Notes: generated from the letters alone by a model not told the origin. Counted from the stretch's first letter, positions 9,132-17,181 are shown. The stretch is DNA of 64,000 nucleotides from Saprospiraceae bacterium (GCA_016715405.1 JADKAE010000015.1:62001-126000); one strand, 5' to 3'. Numbers and translations: made by a program.

Positions 9132-9860
9132 TTACACCTTCGCATTCACATACAACAACTCCACGGTAGGGTGTGGGCTGCCGCCGGCGGGTTCGAGGGT
9201 AATATTGAGACTTTTGGCGTGGTCGATAAACTGTATCGTTTGCATATCGTCGCCGGGGTGGGTAAGCAGGCCTATATTGATCATTTCGCCTTTTACATCT
9301 GCCCAGATCTGGTATTGTTTGCCGGGGGGCGGCGCGGGTAGCGATCCGGGATTGCAAAAAGCCCGGCGGGCTTCTTTATTCCAATATACAATAGCAATAG
9401 CCTCGGGCGACACAGCTGTTCCGTGTAGGTATACCGCCCGGGTATGGCGGTGATGTACAAAAGCATGCAGGCGGGCAATTTCTTCGTGTTGGGCTTGTGT
9501 TTGGGTGCACCTCTGCTGCAAAGTGGCGTATTCAGCCGACAAGCGGGTGATCTGCTCCGTGGCCAGGCCCCATTGGCGATATTCCCAAAGGGATACAAAC
9601 CCCAGCGCAAGAAAAGCAGGCGCCGTCAACCACCACAGACGGCTTGGCGCCGCTTTTTTCTGCCTGGACGGCAGCGCAGTCAGCGTTTCCGCATAGTCGC
9701 CCATAGATTGCTGCAAGGCCTCCAACTTGGCCTGGATATCGGGATATTGTTTTACAAAACGCTCCACCACTCCGCGTTCTTCCATTGTAGCCAACCCCAG
9801 CACGTATTTTTCCAATAAGCCGGATGCCAGAAACTCTTCTTTATTCATGCGTTTTGACAC
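9132..9860 (-). CDS. RskA-type anti-sigma factor, without adjacent sigma gene
   Basis: The cytoplasmic N-terminal part (EEFLASGLLEKYVLGLATMEERGVVERFVKQYPD) matches the anti-sigma domain of RskA-like proteins. A single membrane span follows at about residues 75-93 (LWWLTAPAFLALGFVSLWEY), then a coiled segment and a C-terminal RskA domain with GTAVSPEAIAIVYWN, PPPGKQYQIWADVKGEMI and ending ELLYVNAKV. Such proteins hold an ECF sigma factor at the membrane until proteolysis frees it. The partner is normally the preceding gene, but here a repeat spacer and an Lrp gene lie upstream, so the partner must be elsewhere. Translation could start at either of two nearby ATGs (9860 or 9848). Confidence 0.8.
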   Translation of the reverse strand: MSKRMNKEEFLASGLLEKYVLGLATMEERGVVERFVKQYPDIQAKLEALQQSMGDYAETLTALPSRQKKAAPSRLWWLTAPAFLALGFVSLWEYRQWGLATEQITRLSAEYATLQQRCTQTQAQHEEIARLHAFVHHRHTRAVYLHGTAVSPEAIAIVYWNKEARRAFCNPGSLPAPPPGKQYQIWADVKGEMINIGLLTHPGDDMQTIQFIDHAKSLNITLEPAGGSPHPTVELLYVNAKV

Positions 9861-9907
9861 AATAACTGTTTGTTTTTTTTTGACAAAGAGTCAACAAGAT
9901 AGGTGGG

Positions 9908-10038
9908 GAAAGGTTCATGGACAGCTATCAGCAGTTAGCTGTCAGGTCTCAGCTTTTAGGTCTTAGCAGGGCTTAGGGCTTAGGGCTTAGGACTTAGCGA
10001 TTAACCGCTAACTGCTAAGCCCTGACCGCTAACTGCTA
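9908..10038. repeat. Inverted repeat array of CTTAGGG/CTAACTG type
   Basis: The spacer is almost entirely repeat: a left part of GGGCTTA heptamers (9963-9998) with GCAGTTAGCTGTCAGG, and a right part of complementary units (CCGCTAACTGCTAAGCCCTGACC). The arms can pair. It lies between two minus-strand genes and may act as a transcript end for the Lrp gene. Confidence 0.7.
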
Positions 10039-10041
10039 TCC

Positions 10042-10503
10042 CTAAACCCACAACCTCGTAGAATACTTCACCTCCGTCATCACAAACGAACTCTGCACAT
10101 TGCCGATATTGTTGAGCGCGGCCAGTTTATTCACGATAAAATCCTGATAGGCGTTCATGTCCTTGACTACCACTTTCAGCAGGTAGTCAAACATGCCGGC
10201 AATATGGTAGCATTCGATCACCTCGCGCAACGATCGCACCTCGTCTTCAAACTGCTTGAGGTAGCTGCGCGCATGCTCTTTGAGCTGCACGTTGCAAAAA
10301 GCCGCCAGCGCGTAATCCAGCTTGGCACGGTCCACCAGCGCCACGTATTTGCTGATGTAACCCTCCTCTTCCAGTCGCTTTACCCGCTCGAATACAGGCG
10401 TAGTGGTAAGCCCCAGTTGGGCGGCAATTTCTTTGTTGGTCAGGTGCGCATCTTCCTGCAAGAGGTTTAATATCCGCAGGTCGGTGGGGTCGAGTGGTTT
10501 CAT
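10042..10503 (-). CDS. Lrp/AsnC-family transcriptional regulator
   Basis: The 153-residue product has the full family layout: an N-terminal helix-turn-helix (DPTDLRILNLLQEDAHLTNKEIAAQLGLTTTPVFERVKRLEEEGYI, residues about 4-50) and a C-terminal ligand-binding RAM domain with the typical GMFDYLLKVVVKDMNAYQDFI. Family members bind amino acids and control their metabolism. The gene is divergent from a PLP-dependent methionine gamma-lyase-like gene, a classic regulator/target arrangement, so control of that enzyme by methionine or a related amino acid is a reasonable inference. A perfect dyad spans its own promoter. Confidence 0.93.
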   Translation of the reverse strand: MKPLDPTDLRILNLLQEDAHLTNKEIAAQLGLTTTPVFERVKRLEEEGYISKYVALVDRAKLDYALAAFCNVQLKEHARSYLKQFEDEVRSLREVIECYHIAGMFDYLLKVVVKDMNAYQDFIVNKLAALNNIGNVQSSFVMTEVKYSTRLWV

Positions 10504-10510
10504 GTCTTTT

Positions 10511-10550
10511 TTTTCTAAAAATGAAAATTTCGCAAATCTATTTTAGAAAA
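10511..10550 (-). promoter_or_regulatory. Lrp-type operator dyad around the -7 box of the Lrp gene
   Basis: TTTTCTAAAA (10511-10520) and TTTTAGAAAA (10541-10550) are perfect inverted 10-mers with centres 30 bases apart, about three helical turns. The exact reverse-strand -7 box TAGATTTG (10533-10540) lies between them. This fits autoregulation by the Lrp protein. Confidence 0.65.
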
Positions 10551-10628
10551 TATTTTTTAAATAAAACATAAAAATATGATTATTTTCTTCTTATTAAATG
10601 TAGTGTAGAATTTTATTCCAATACCCTG

Positions 10629-10636
10629 TAAATTTG
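10629..10636 (+). promoter_or_regulatory. Predicted -7 promoter element (TAAATTTG) of the PLP-enzyme gene
   Basis: This exact TAnnTTTG match lies directly before the CTAAACC inverted element, which would then form a leader of about 160 bases. Confidence 0.6.
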
Positions 10637-10646
10637 TACTGTGCGC

Positions 10647-10796
10647 GGTTTAGCGTTAGGGTTTAGTTAACTAAACTTATAGCTAAACCCTACCGCTAAA
10701 CCCAATCGCTAAACCAATCCGGCAACTTCCCAGGAATAGCTAAACCCAATCGCTAAACCCGCCGAAGGCGCTAAACCCTACTAAACCACAAAAAAT
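10647..10796 (+). repeat. CTAAACC-family inverted repeat element (copy 1)
   Basis: A left arm in GGTTTAG orientation meets a right arm in CTAAACC orientation at the perfect 16-bp palindrome GTTTAGTTAACTAAAC (10661-10676). The right arm repeats GCTAAACCCAATC-like units of about 13-14 bases up to the ATG. The same palindrome recurs at 17995 and, with changes, at 32621. Confidence 0.85.
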
Positions 10797-10803
10797 TACC
10801 ACC

Positions 10804-12108
10804 ATGAAAAAGCACCAATTCAGGCCCGAGAGCCTCATGATGTCTTACGGCTACCGCCCCGAATGGTCGGAGGGCGCCGTCAAGTGTCCGATCTTCCAGA
10901 CGTCCACCTTTGAATTCCAGAGTGCCGAAAAGGGCAAGGCCTTTTTTGAGCTGGCTTACGGCTTGCGCGAGCGCCGTGAGGGAGAAAAGGAAGGCCTGAT
11001 TTACAGCCGCCTGAACAATCCCGACCTGGAAATCCTGGAAAACAGGCTTACGCTATGGGACCAGGCAGAGGAATGCGCCGTGTTCGAAAGCGGCATGTCG
11101 GCTATTAGTACGGCTTTGCTCGAATTTCTCAAGCCTGGCGACCTGCTTCTCTACAGCCAGCCTTTATACGGCGGCACTTCCCACTTTATCAGCGAAGTGC
11201 TCACACAATGGGGCGTGCACATCCTGGGCTTTCACCCCGAGCAGACGATGTCGGAGATTATCCAGATGGTAGAGCGCAGCGGTCACAGCGGCCGGCTGGC
11301 CATGATTTTCATCGAAACGCCTGCCAACCCCACCAATACATTGATTGATATCAGTCTCATGCGACAGATCGCCGACACGTTTAGCGACGGCGGCCGCAAG
11401 GTGTACGTGGCTGTCGACAATACCTACATGGGCCCACTCTGGCAGCATCCGCTGAAGTGGGGCGCCGACCTGGTGTTGTATTCCGCCACCAAATACATCG
11501 GCGGGCACAGTGATCTTATCGCCGGCGCTTGCCTGGGCTCGCACGAACTCATCAAGCGCATCAAGACGCTGCGCACTTTCCTGGGCAACATGGCCGGCCC
11601 CTGGACCGGCTGGCTGTTGCTGCGAAGCCTCGAAACCCTCAAATTGCGTATGGAGGAACAAGCCCGCAACGCCCAACAGGTAGCCGCCTACCTGGCCAAA
11701 CACCCCCTGATAGAACAGGTGCACTACATTGGGCTGCTCACCGAACAAGACGGCGCGCAATACGAGATTTACCGCCGCCAGTGCAGCTCACCCGGCGCTA
11801 TGATCTCTTTTAACGTACGCGGCAGCGAAAAAGAAGCCTTCTGCTTCCTCAACCACCTGCACCTGGTCAAGCTGGCCGTGAGCCTCGGCAGCACCGAATC
11901 GCTGGCCCAACACCCCGCCACAATGACACACGCGGGCGTGCCTCCCGCCGAACGCGAAGAACTGCACATCACCGAAAACCTGATCAGGCTCTCTGTCGGC
12001 GTAGAAAATATCGACGACCTGCTCTGGGATATCGGGCAAGCCCTGGAGAAGGTGAAGGCCCTGAAGGGGGAGAGAGAGAGGGAGGGAGTGAGAGAGGGAG
12101 AGATCTAA
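10804..12108 (+). CDS. Cys/Met-metabolism PLP enzyme, methionine gamma-lyase-like
   Basis: This is a trans-sulfuration family enzyme (cystathionine gamma-synthase / gamma-lyase / methionine gamma-lyase). The PLP lysine is in SATKYIGGHSD, with the conserved YSRLNNPDLEILENRL, FESGMSAIS and ETPANPTN motifs before it. The C-terminal SLGSTESLAQHPATMTH is also typical. Methionine gamma-lyase (methionine to methanethiol, ammonia and 2-oxobutyrate) is my preferred reading because of overall resemblance and the divergent Lrp gene, but cystathionine lyase or synthase cannot be excluded. The last dozen residues (GEREREGVREGEI) come from a GA-rich repeat. Confidence 0.88.
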   Translation: MKKHQFRPESLMMSYGYRPEWSEGAVKCPIFQTSTFEFQSAEKGKAFFELAYGLRERREGEKEGLIYSRLNNPDLEILENRLTLWDQAEECAVFESGMSAISTALLEFLKPGDLLLYSQPLYGGTSHFISEVLTQWGVHILGFHPEQTMSEIIQMVERSGHSGRLAMIFIETPANPTNTLIDISLMRQIADTFSDGGRKVYVAVDNTYMGPLWQHPLKWGADLVLYSATKYIGGHSDLIAGACLGSHELIKRIKTLRTFLGNMAGPWTGWLLLRSLETLKLRMEEQARNAQQVAAYLAKHPLIEQVHYIGLLTEQDGAQYEIYRRQCSSPGAMISFNVRGSEKEAFCFLNHLHLVKLAVSLGSTESLAQHPATMTHAGVPPAEREELHITENLIRLSVGVENIDDLLWDIGQALEKVKALKGEREREGVREGEI

Positions 12109-12189
12109 GTGGTGGTAAACAAGGAGAGGCGCAGTTAAATGCTAACTGCGCCTCTCTTGTATCTCACACTCTCACACTCCCACACTCTC
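12067..12189. repeat. GA-rich arm and CT-rich arm around a terminator
   Basis: GGGAGAGAGAGAGGGAGG (12067-12100) and a CT-rich tract with CTCACACTCTCACACTCC (12162-12197) are complementary in character and flank the 12124-12156 hairpin between convergent genes. The GA arm supplies the end of the upstream gene. Confidence 0.7.
12124..12156. terminator. Bidirectional terminator hairpin between convergent genes
   Basis: A perfect 14-bp stem, GAGAGGCGCAGTTA with TAACTGCGCCTCTC, has a 5-base loop AATGC. It lies between the stops of the convergent PLP-enzyme and DksA-like genes and can serve both. Confidence 0.8.
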
Positions 12190-12852
12190 TCACTCCTCAT
12201 CGCCGCCATCGTCTTCTTCGTAGCGGTCGTAAGTAGTAGTCTCTTCGCTGGTATCGTCGGCGATCGTATCGGGGTCGATATCGGAGAGGTTGAGGTCTTC
12301 CCAGAAAGATTCGTCGTCGGTAAAATCGTCGAGCAGATCGTCGACATCTTTTTTAGTACCGCCGCCCTTCTCGGAAGTGGGTTTGCGAATAATTTTGGTA
12401 ATAATTTTGGGAGAAGTGCTGTCGGAAGGCACTTCGCGTTTCGGGGGCAAGTCTTCTACCGGCATAGCCTTGGGTTTGTCGTCCAGTTTGGCAGCTATAC
12501 TTTTGGTAGTAGTGGGCACTGCCAGCAGGCGCTTTCTGTCGATAAGCTGACCGGTTACGACACAAATGCCGTAGGTTTTATTTTTGATCCGCACCAGGGC
12601 ATTTTCCAGATCCTGAATGTATTTGCGCTGGCGTATAGCCATTTCATTGAGCAATTCGAGATCATTGGCAATACTGCTGTCATCCATCCAGTCGCTGCCG
12701 AAATCGCCTTCCGCGTTTTCTGTAATTTCGAGGACTTGTTTCCTCAGGTCCTCGAGTTCTATCCTGGCCTTATCCAGTTTATCAACAATAATCTGGCGGA
12801 ATTCATCCAGGTCAGTGTCAGGATATCGATTCACAGTAGGTTCCATCTGCAC
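12190..12852 (-). CDS. DksA/TraR-family protein with long acidic tail
   Basis: The first 130 residues match the Bacteroidota DksA/TraR-like family: a coiled coil (IIVDKLDKARIELEDLRKQVLE), MDDSSIANDLELLNEMAIRQRKYIQDLENALVRI, then the degenerate zinc-finger region YGICVVTGQLIDRKRLLAVP, which retains only one of the four cysteines, as is common in this phylum. The C-terminal 90 residues are low-complexity with Lys/Pro then very acidic (DDLLDDFTDDESFWEDLN, ending DDGGDEE). DksA-like proteins act on RNA polymerase in the secondary channel. Whether this one does is unknown. An exact -7 box lies just upstream. Confidence 0.8.
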   Translation of the reverse strand: MQMEPTVNRYPDTDLDEFRQIIVDKLDKARIELEDLRKQVLEITENAEGDFGSDWMDDSSIANDLELLNEMAIRQRKYIQDLENALVRIKNKTYGICVVTGQLIDRKRLLAVPTTTKSIAAKLDDKPKAMPVEDLPPKREVPSDSTSPKIITKIIRKPTSEKGGGTKKDVDDLLDDFTDDESFWEDLNLSDIDPDTIADDTSEETTTYDRYEEDDGGDEE

Positions 12853-12865
12853 TAAAATTTAGGGC

Positions 12866-12873
12866 CAAAGTTA
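12866..12873 (-). promoter_or_regulatory. Predicted -7 promoter element (TAACTTTG) of the DksA-like gene
   Basis: This exact reverse-strand match to TAnnTTTG lies 14 bases before the ATG at 12852, which gives a very short leader. Confidence 0.6.
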
Positions 12874-13010
12874 AGATAATTTAGAATCTGCTATACTTCC
12901 GGTTGTTAAATAAACAACACGGGTAGCTAAACAACCTTCATTCCAATCCGGTTGAGCAATGCACTAATTAACGGCGATTATTTTCAAATATTTCAAGTAA
13001 AACCCAAAAA

Positions 13011-13977
13011 TCAGGGTTCTATCACCTCTTCTTCTGCTTCTACGGGTTCTTTTTCTTTTATCAAAAGCGAGAAACCGACACCCGAAGCCAGTGAGGCGAA
13101 AATTACTGCCAGGGATAGCCATTCCGGAAATTCGATATGGTGCTGGAGTAATAATTTGACGCCTACGAAAAACAAAATTATTACGAGGCTATACTTGAGA
13201 TACCGGAATTTATCGAGTAAAGAAGCCAATACAAAATACAAAGAACGAAGGCCCAATATAGCAAAAATATTGGACGTAAAAACCAGAAAAGGGTCGGTAG
13301 TAATGGCAAAAATAGCGGGGATAGAATCAAACGCAAACAAAATATCAGTGGTTTCTACCATCACCAGCGCCACAAACAACGGGGTCGCGGCCAGGATATG
13401 CCGGCGGCGTACAAAAAAGTGTTCTTCTTCAAAATGCTTGCTCACCGGAAACAAACGTTTGACAAACTTAATGGCCGGGTTCTTCGCAGGGTGCACGCTT
13501 TCGCCCGTGTCGAGCATCTTGTATGCCGAATAAAGCAAAAAGACGCCGAACACATAGGTCATCCATTCAAATTCCCTGATCAGCACCACGCCAAAAGCGA
13601 TCAATACGCCTCTAAAAAACAAGGCGCCGAGAATACCCCAGAACAATACCCTGTGCTGATAAATCTGCGGTACCTTGAAATAGGCAAAGATGAGCGCTAT
13701 GACAAAAATATTGTCCATGCTCAAAGATTGCTCAACCAGGTAGCCCGTCAGGTATTTCAATACGGCCTGAGTACCGCTCATGTCGCTATCAATCCAATGC
13801 CGTTCGTAGGCATAATACACGAAAATGCTAAAAGTAAGGGAAAGCGTCACCCATACACTCGTCCAGCGCAAAGCTTCCTTCACGCTAATCACGTGGGATT
13901 TTTTATTGAACACCCCCAGGTCGAGGGGCCAACAAAGTGAATACCAATAATAAAAAACCTATCCAAAACCAAACCAT
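13011..13977 (-). CDS. TerC/Alx-family integral membrane protein (one frame break at N-terminus)
   Basis: The product is a TerC-family membrane protein with about nine hydrophobic segments and the conserved acidic motifs of the family (SLSMDNIFVIALIF and ETTDILFAFDSIPA). Homologues are linked to tellurite or manganese homeostasis. The longest open frame begins at a GTG at 13913, in the middle of the first helix. I place the true start at the ATG at 13977, which encodes MVWFWIGFLLLVFTLLA and joins LDLGVFNKKSHV if one G is removed from the GGGG run near 13922-13927. The C-terminus is acidic (EKEPVEAEEEVIEP). Confidence 0.85.
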
Positions 13978-14176
13978 GTTAGCTCTATTGATCCTATTTT
14001 ACTCCAACTACCGTCAGTTCACACTAATAAGAATGATTCAGGCGGCGCAAAGTTTACATTTTTTGGCTGTATATCATTATAGTATCGTTAAAAACACAGG
14101 AGGATTAGACAAAGGAAGCGCTCATTAGTCAAAAAAAATGAGCAATTTCACGCCCTGATTTTAAAATTTACAGTAT

Positions 14177-15148
14177 ATGAAAACGATTGCAGTTTTCACT
14201 TCGGGGGGTGATGCCCCGGGTATGAATGCCTGTATCAGAGCCGTTGTGCGCTCCGCAATCCACTTTGGACTGGACGTGTATGGCATCAAACGCGGCTATG
14301 AGGGCATGATTAAAGGCGAGTTTAAAAAGATGTCCGCCAATTCGGTGAGCGGCATTATACAAACGGGTGGTACGATCTTGCGATCGGCGCGAAGCGATGC
14401 TTTCAGGACTCCCGAAGGCCGCCAAAAAGCATACGAGCAACTCAAGAAAAAAGGCATCGAAGGCATTGTAGCCATAGGCGGCGACGGTACGTTTACCGGC
14501 GCGCAGGTATTTATGCAGGAATACCCCGACCTGGCTATCGTGGGTTGCCCCGGCACCATAGACAACGACCTGTACGGCACCGATTTTACGATAGGCTACG
14601 ACACGGCGATCAATACGGCGATGAATGCGATTGACAATATCAAGGATACCGCCAACGCCCACGACCGCCTGTTTTTTGTAGAGGTGATGGGCCGCGACGC
14701 AGGTTTTATCGCCCTCAGCAGCGGCATCGCCTCGGGTGCAGAGGCCGTAATGGTGCCCGAAAGCAAAACCAGTATCGACAAGCTCATCCAAACACTCGAG
14801 GAAAATTTTCAGAAAAAGAAAAATGCCAGCATTGTGGTGGTAGCAGAAGGTGATGACGCCGGCGGCGCATTTCAGGTGGCCGAAGCAGTTAAGAAGCGCT
14901 TTAGCCGCTACGAAATTAAAGTGTGTATCCTGGGCCACCTGCAACGGGGCGGCCGCCCTACCTGTATGGACCGCGTGCGCGCCAGCCGCATGGGTATCGC
15001 CGCTGTAAAAGCCCTCATGGAAGGCCAAAAAGGCGTGATGATCGGCGAATGGCACCGCTCCATTAAATACGTGCCTTTCGAAAAAGCCATCAAACACAAC
15101 GCAGAACTCAACCCTACCCTTCTTGAAATGGTTAAGATTTTAGCATAA
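14177..15148 (+). CDS. pfkA: ATP-dependent 6-phosphofructokinase
   Basis: PfkA phosphorylates fructose 6-phosphate to fructose 1,6-bisphosphate, the committed step of glycolysis. The 323-residue product starts with the nucleotide-binding TSGGDAPGMNACIRA. It has the GGDGT motif that marks ATP-type enzymes, the catalytic PGTIDNDLYGTDFTIGYDTA, the substrate motif VEVMGRDAGFIAL and the late LGHLQRGGRPTCMDR. Length and motifs are those of the classic PfkA. It is followed after 12 bases by kdsA, so the two form an operon. A second phosphofructokinase-type gene (PfkB family) occurs at 23966. Confidence 0.97.
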   Translation: MKTIAVFTSGGDAPGMNACIRAVVRSAIHFGLDVYGIKRGYEGMIKGEFKKMSANSVSGIIQTGGTILRSARSDAFRTPEGRQKAYEQLKKKGIEGIVAIGGDGTFTGAQVFMQEYPDLAIVGCPGTIDNDLYGTDFTIGYDTAINTAMNAIDNIKDTANAHDRLFFVEVMGRDAGFIALSSGIASGAEAVMVPESKTSIDKLIQTLEENFQKKKNASIVVVAEGDDAGGAFQVAEAVKKRFSRYEIKVCILGHLQRGGRPTCMDRVRASRMGIAAVKALMEGQKGVMIGEWHRSIKYVPFEKAIKHNAELNPTLLEMVKILA

Positions 15149-15160
15149 AAACAGACGTTT

Positions 15161-16045
15161 ATGGAATTATCGCTCATCCCCCGACTGAAACACCTCGACA
15201 ATAATTCTTTTTTCCTCATTGCAGGCCCTTGTGTGGTAGAAAGCGAGGCTCTCTGCATGGAGGTAGCCGAAAAAGTCAGTGATATCTGCCACCGCCTGGG
15301 TATTCCTTATATTTTTAAGGCTTCTTACCGAAAAGCCAACCGCTCGCGCCTCGACTCGTTTACGGGCATCGGCGACGAGGAGGCCCTCCGTATTTTGCAT
15401 AAAGTAGGCCAACAATTCGACCTGCCCGTTACAAGCGATATCCATACCGACGACGAGGCTGCTTTGGCAGCGCCCTATGTCGATATTTTGCAAATACCCG
15501 CTTTCCTTTGCCGTCAAACCAGCCTGCTCCAGGCCGCCGCCCTCACCGGCAAGGTGGTCAATATCAAAAAAGGCCAGTTTGTGAGCCCCGAAGCCATGCA
15601 GTTTGCCGTGGATAAAGTGGCGCAAACCGGCAACTCCAAAGTAATACTCACCGAACGCGGTACTACTTTTGGCTACCAGGATCTGATAGTCGATTTTCGC
15701 GGCATCCCCGTGATGCAATCATTTGGGGTGCCTGTGGTGCTCGATTGTACGCATTCGCTGCAACAACCCAATCAAAGCAGCGGCGTGACCGGCGGCCGGC
15801 CCGCCCTCATCGAAACGATCGCCAAAGCCGGCGTAGCCGTCGGCGTCAACGGGCTTTTTATCGAAACCCACCCCAAACCCGCCGAAGCAAAATCCGACGG
15901 AGCTAATATGCTCCCCCTCGACCGGCTCGAAGGCCTGCTGGAGAGATTGCTGCGCATCAGACAGGCGGCGGTGTCCGCGGAGGGCACGGACCATAGTTTA
16001 GCGCCTTTGGCGGGTTTAGCGTTAGGGTTTAGCGATTGGGTTTAG
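15161..16045 (+). CDS. kdsA: 3-deoxy-8-phosphooctulonate synthase (KDO8P synthase)
   Basis: KdsA condenses arabinose 5-phosphate with phosphoenolpyruvate to give KDO 8-phosphate for lipopolysaccharide. Family marks are FLIAGPCVVESE at the start, IFKASYRKANRSRLDSFTG, VTSDIHTDDEA, VDILQIPAFLCRQT, NIKKGQF and THSLQQPNQSSGVTGG. The conserved protein ends near residue 275. The final 17 residues (HSLAPLAGLALGFSDWV) are encoded by the CTAAACC-family repeat, so the natural stop was lost or replaced by repeat. The gene is second in the pfkA-kdsA operon. Confidence 0.96.
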   Translation: MELSLIPRLKHLDNNSFFLIAGPCVVESEALCMEVAEKVSDICHRLGIPYIFKASYRKANRSRLDSFTGIGDEEALRILHKVGQQFDLPVTSDIHTDDEAALAAPYVDILQIPAFLCRQTSLLQAAALTGKVVNIKKGQFVSPEAMQFAVDKVAQTGNSKVILTERGTTFGYQDLIVDFRGIPVMQSFGVPVVLDCTHSLQQPNQSSGVTGGRPALIETIAKAGVAVGVNGLFIETHPKPAEAKSDGANMLPLDRLEGLLERLLRIRQAAVSAEGTDHSLAPLAGLALGFSDWV

Positions 16046-16133
16046 CACTAAACAGCGCAAGCACTAAACCCTAACGCTAAACTGCGCATGCACTAAACTG
16101 CCGAAGGCACTAAACTGCGAAGCAATTTAAACC
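15994..16133 (+). repeat. CTAAACC-family inverted repeat, invading the kdsA 3' end (copy 2)
   Basis: Three TTTAGCG-type units in GGTTTAG orientation (15997-16046) form the end of kdsA. They are followed by CTAAACC units in the opposite orientation (CACTAAACCCTAACGCTAAAC and CACTAAACTGCCGAAGG) up to 16133. The arms can pair as a hairpin that would end the operon transcript. Confidence 0.85.
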
Positions 16134-16181
16134 ACCGGCTGCTATTAACATCTTATTAGCAGACATCCCATGGAAAACCCG

Positions 16182-16189
16182 TAACTTTG
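16182..16189 (+). promoter_or_regulatory. Predicted -7 promoter element (TAACTTTG) of tatA
   Basis: This exact TAnnTTTG match lies 26 bases before the tatA ATG. Confidence 0.6.
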
Positions 16190-16214
16190 CAATCAATTTT
16201 CAAAACATAGTACT

Positions 16215-16439
16215 ATGGAAATGACCCTTATTTTTATTGGGAATATTTTCAGCCCCGAGGTACTCGTCGTGCTGTTTGCTATCCTGTTGTTGTTTGGAGG
16301 CAAGAAAATTCCCGAACTCATGCGCGGCTTAGGTCGTGGTATCCGCGAGTTTAATACGGCTCGCAATACACTGGAATCGGAATTAAAGGAGGGAATGCGC
16401 GAAAACGAAGCCGCGGCTAAGAAAACTAGGAGGGAGTAA
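16215..16439 (+). CDS. tatA: Sec-independent translocase subunit TatA/E
   Basis: The 74-residue product has one membrane span (VLVVLFAILLLFGG, residues about 16-30), the hinge and amphipathic helix KKIPELMRGLGRGIREFNTA and a charged tail. This is the TatA pattern: it forms the pore of the twin-arginine translocase for folded proteins. No tatC lies nearby. The tail ends KKTRRE, its last codons being the GA-rich AGG AGG GAG before the stop, as in several other genes of this window. The start at the first of two ATGs (MEM) follows the promoter. Confidence 0.92.
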   Translation: MEMTLIFIGNIFSPEVLVVLFAILLLFGGKKIPELMRGLGRGIREFNTARNTLESELKEGMRENEAAAKKTRRE

Positions 16440-16454
16440 AGAGGCGGAGGAGGA

Positions 16455-16530
16455 ACAATAGCCGGTTGTCTGTTATCGGTTGTAGGTTATCTGTAATATA
16501 ATGAACAGACAACAGAGACCGGTAACAGAG
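16455..16530. repeat. GGTTATC / ACAGAG inverted repeat between convergent genes
   Basis: GGTTGTCTGTTATCGG and GGTTATCTG units (16462-16493) face CAGACAACAGAGACCGG and GTAACAG units (16505-16527). The arms pair imperfectly. The right arm also encodes the last 20 or so residues of the minus-strand DUF937 gene. Confidence 0.7.
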
Positions 16531-17147
16531 ACATACTTCTTAAACAATCCCCCCAGGATTTTCATGCCCATATTGGCAATATCGTCGAGGGCGCTGCCGT
16601 CTCCATCTGAATCAAGGAAGCGCGTGATCATATTCAGGGTAGGATTGCCTGATTGTTGCTGCTGGTTCACAGTGCCATTGAGCAGGTTAGCTATACCACC
16701 TATGTCCAGGCCGTTTTGGTTTTTTGCCTTACCCAGCATGCCCATTACCACGGGCGCCAGAAGTCCCATCAATTGCATCGTTTTGCCCGACTCGAGGCCG
16801 CTCATCTGGCTCACCATATTGGCCACTCCGCCCTGGCGGTCGCCCAATACGTGATTAAGAATACCCAGGCCGTTCACCGTACTTTGATTCTGCGGCTGTA
16901 CGTTGCCCGTCAATACATCTGAGAGGTTATCGAGGATGCTGCCGTCGTGGTCGCGTTCTAGTGCATTGTTCAGCGATTGGGCGCCTTCAGGCGTAGAAGC
17001 ATTGCGCGCCAGTTGGCTTACCAGGGTGGTAATGATGCCCTGAGCAGCCGTAGCCGTCTGCTCGCGATCGGCGCCGCCTATTTGTTGGCTGAGCTGGTCT
17101 ACAAGTCCGCCAGAAAGTTGTCCTTGAAGGAGATCTATAAGATTCAT
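16473..17147 (-). CDS. DUF937-family protein
   Basis: The protein begins MNLIDLLQGQLSGGLVDQLSQQIGG and has the helical, Gly/Gln/Asn-rich repeats of DUF937 (TTLVSQLARNAS, GLGILNHVLGD, LAPVVMGMLGK), then SDGDGSALDDIANMGMKILGGLFKK, which is the usual family end. About 20 further residues (YVSVTGLCCLF...) come from the repeat spacer. The function of this family is not known; it is common in Bacteroidota. No signal peptide is present. An exact -7 box lies at 17182-17189. Confidence 0.85.
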   Translation of the reverse strand: MNLIDLLQGQLSGGLVDQLSQQIGGADREQTATAAQGIITTLVSQLARNASTPEGAQSLNNALERDHDGSILDNLSDVLTGNVQPQNQSTVNGLGILNHVLGDRQGGVANMVSQMSGLESGKTMQLMGLLAPVVMGMLGKAKNQNGLDIGGIANLLNGTVNQQQQSGNPTLNMITRFLDSDGDGSALDDIANMGMKILGGLFKKYVSVTGLCCLFIILQITYNR

Positions 17148-17181
17148 TTGAGAATGTTATTGATGTGAAAAAAGCAATATC

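Noticed and set aside
10647..10796. CCCTAAA-like units resemble plant-type telomere repeats
   Set aside because: Units are mixed with CAATCG and CGCCGAAGG words, occur in both orientations at many internal loci and sit between genes, so this is not a telomere.
12936..13010. Possible small gene between the DksA-like and TerC genes
   Set aside because: No frame with a credible start or composition; only AT-rich spacer.
13913..13913. GTG start for the TerC-family gene
   Set aside because: It begins in the middle of the first helix; one-base correction in a GGGG run restores a normal start at 13977.
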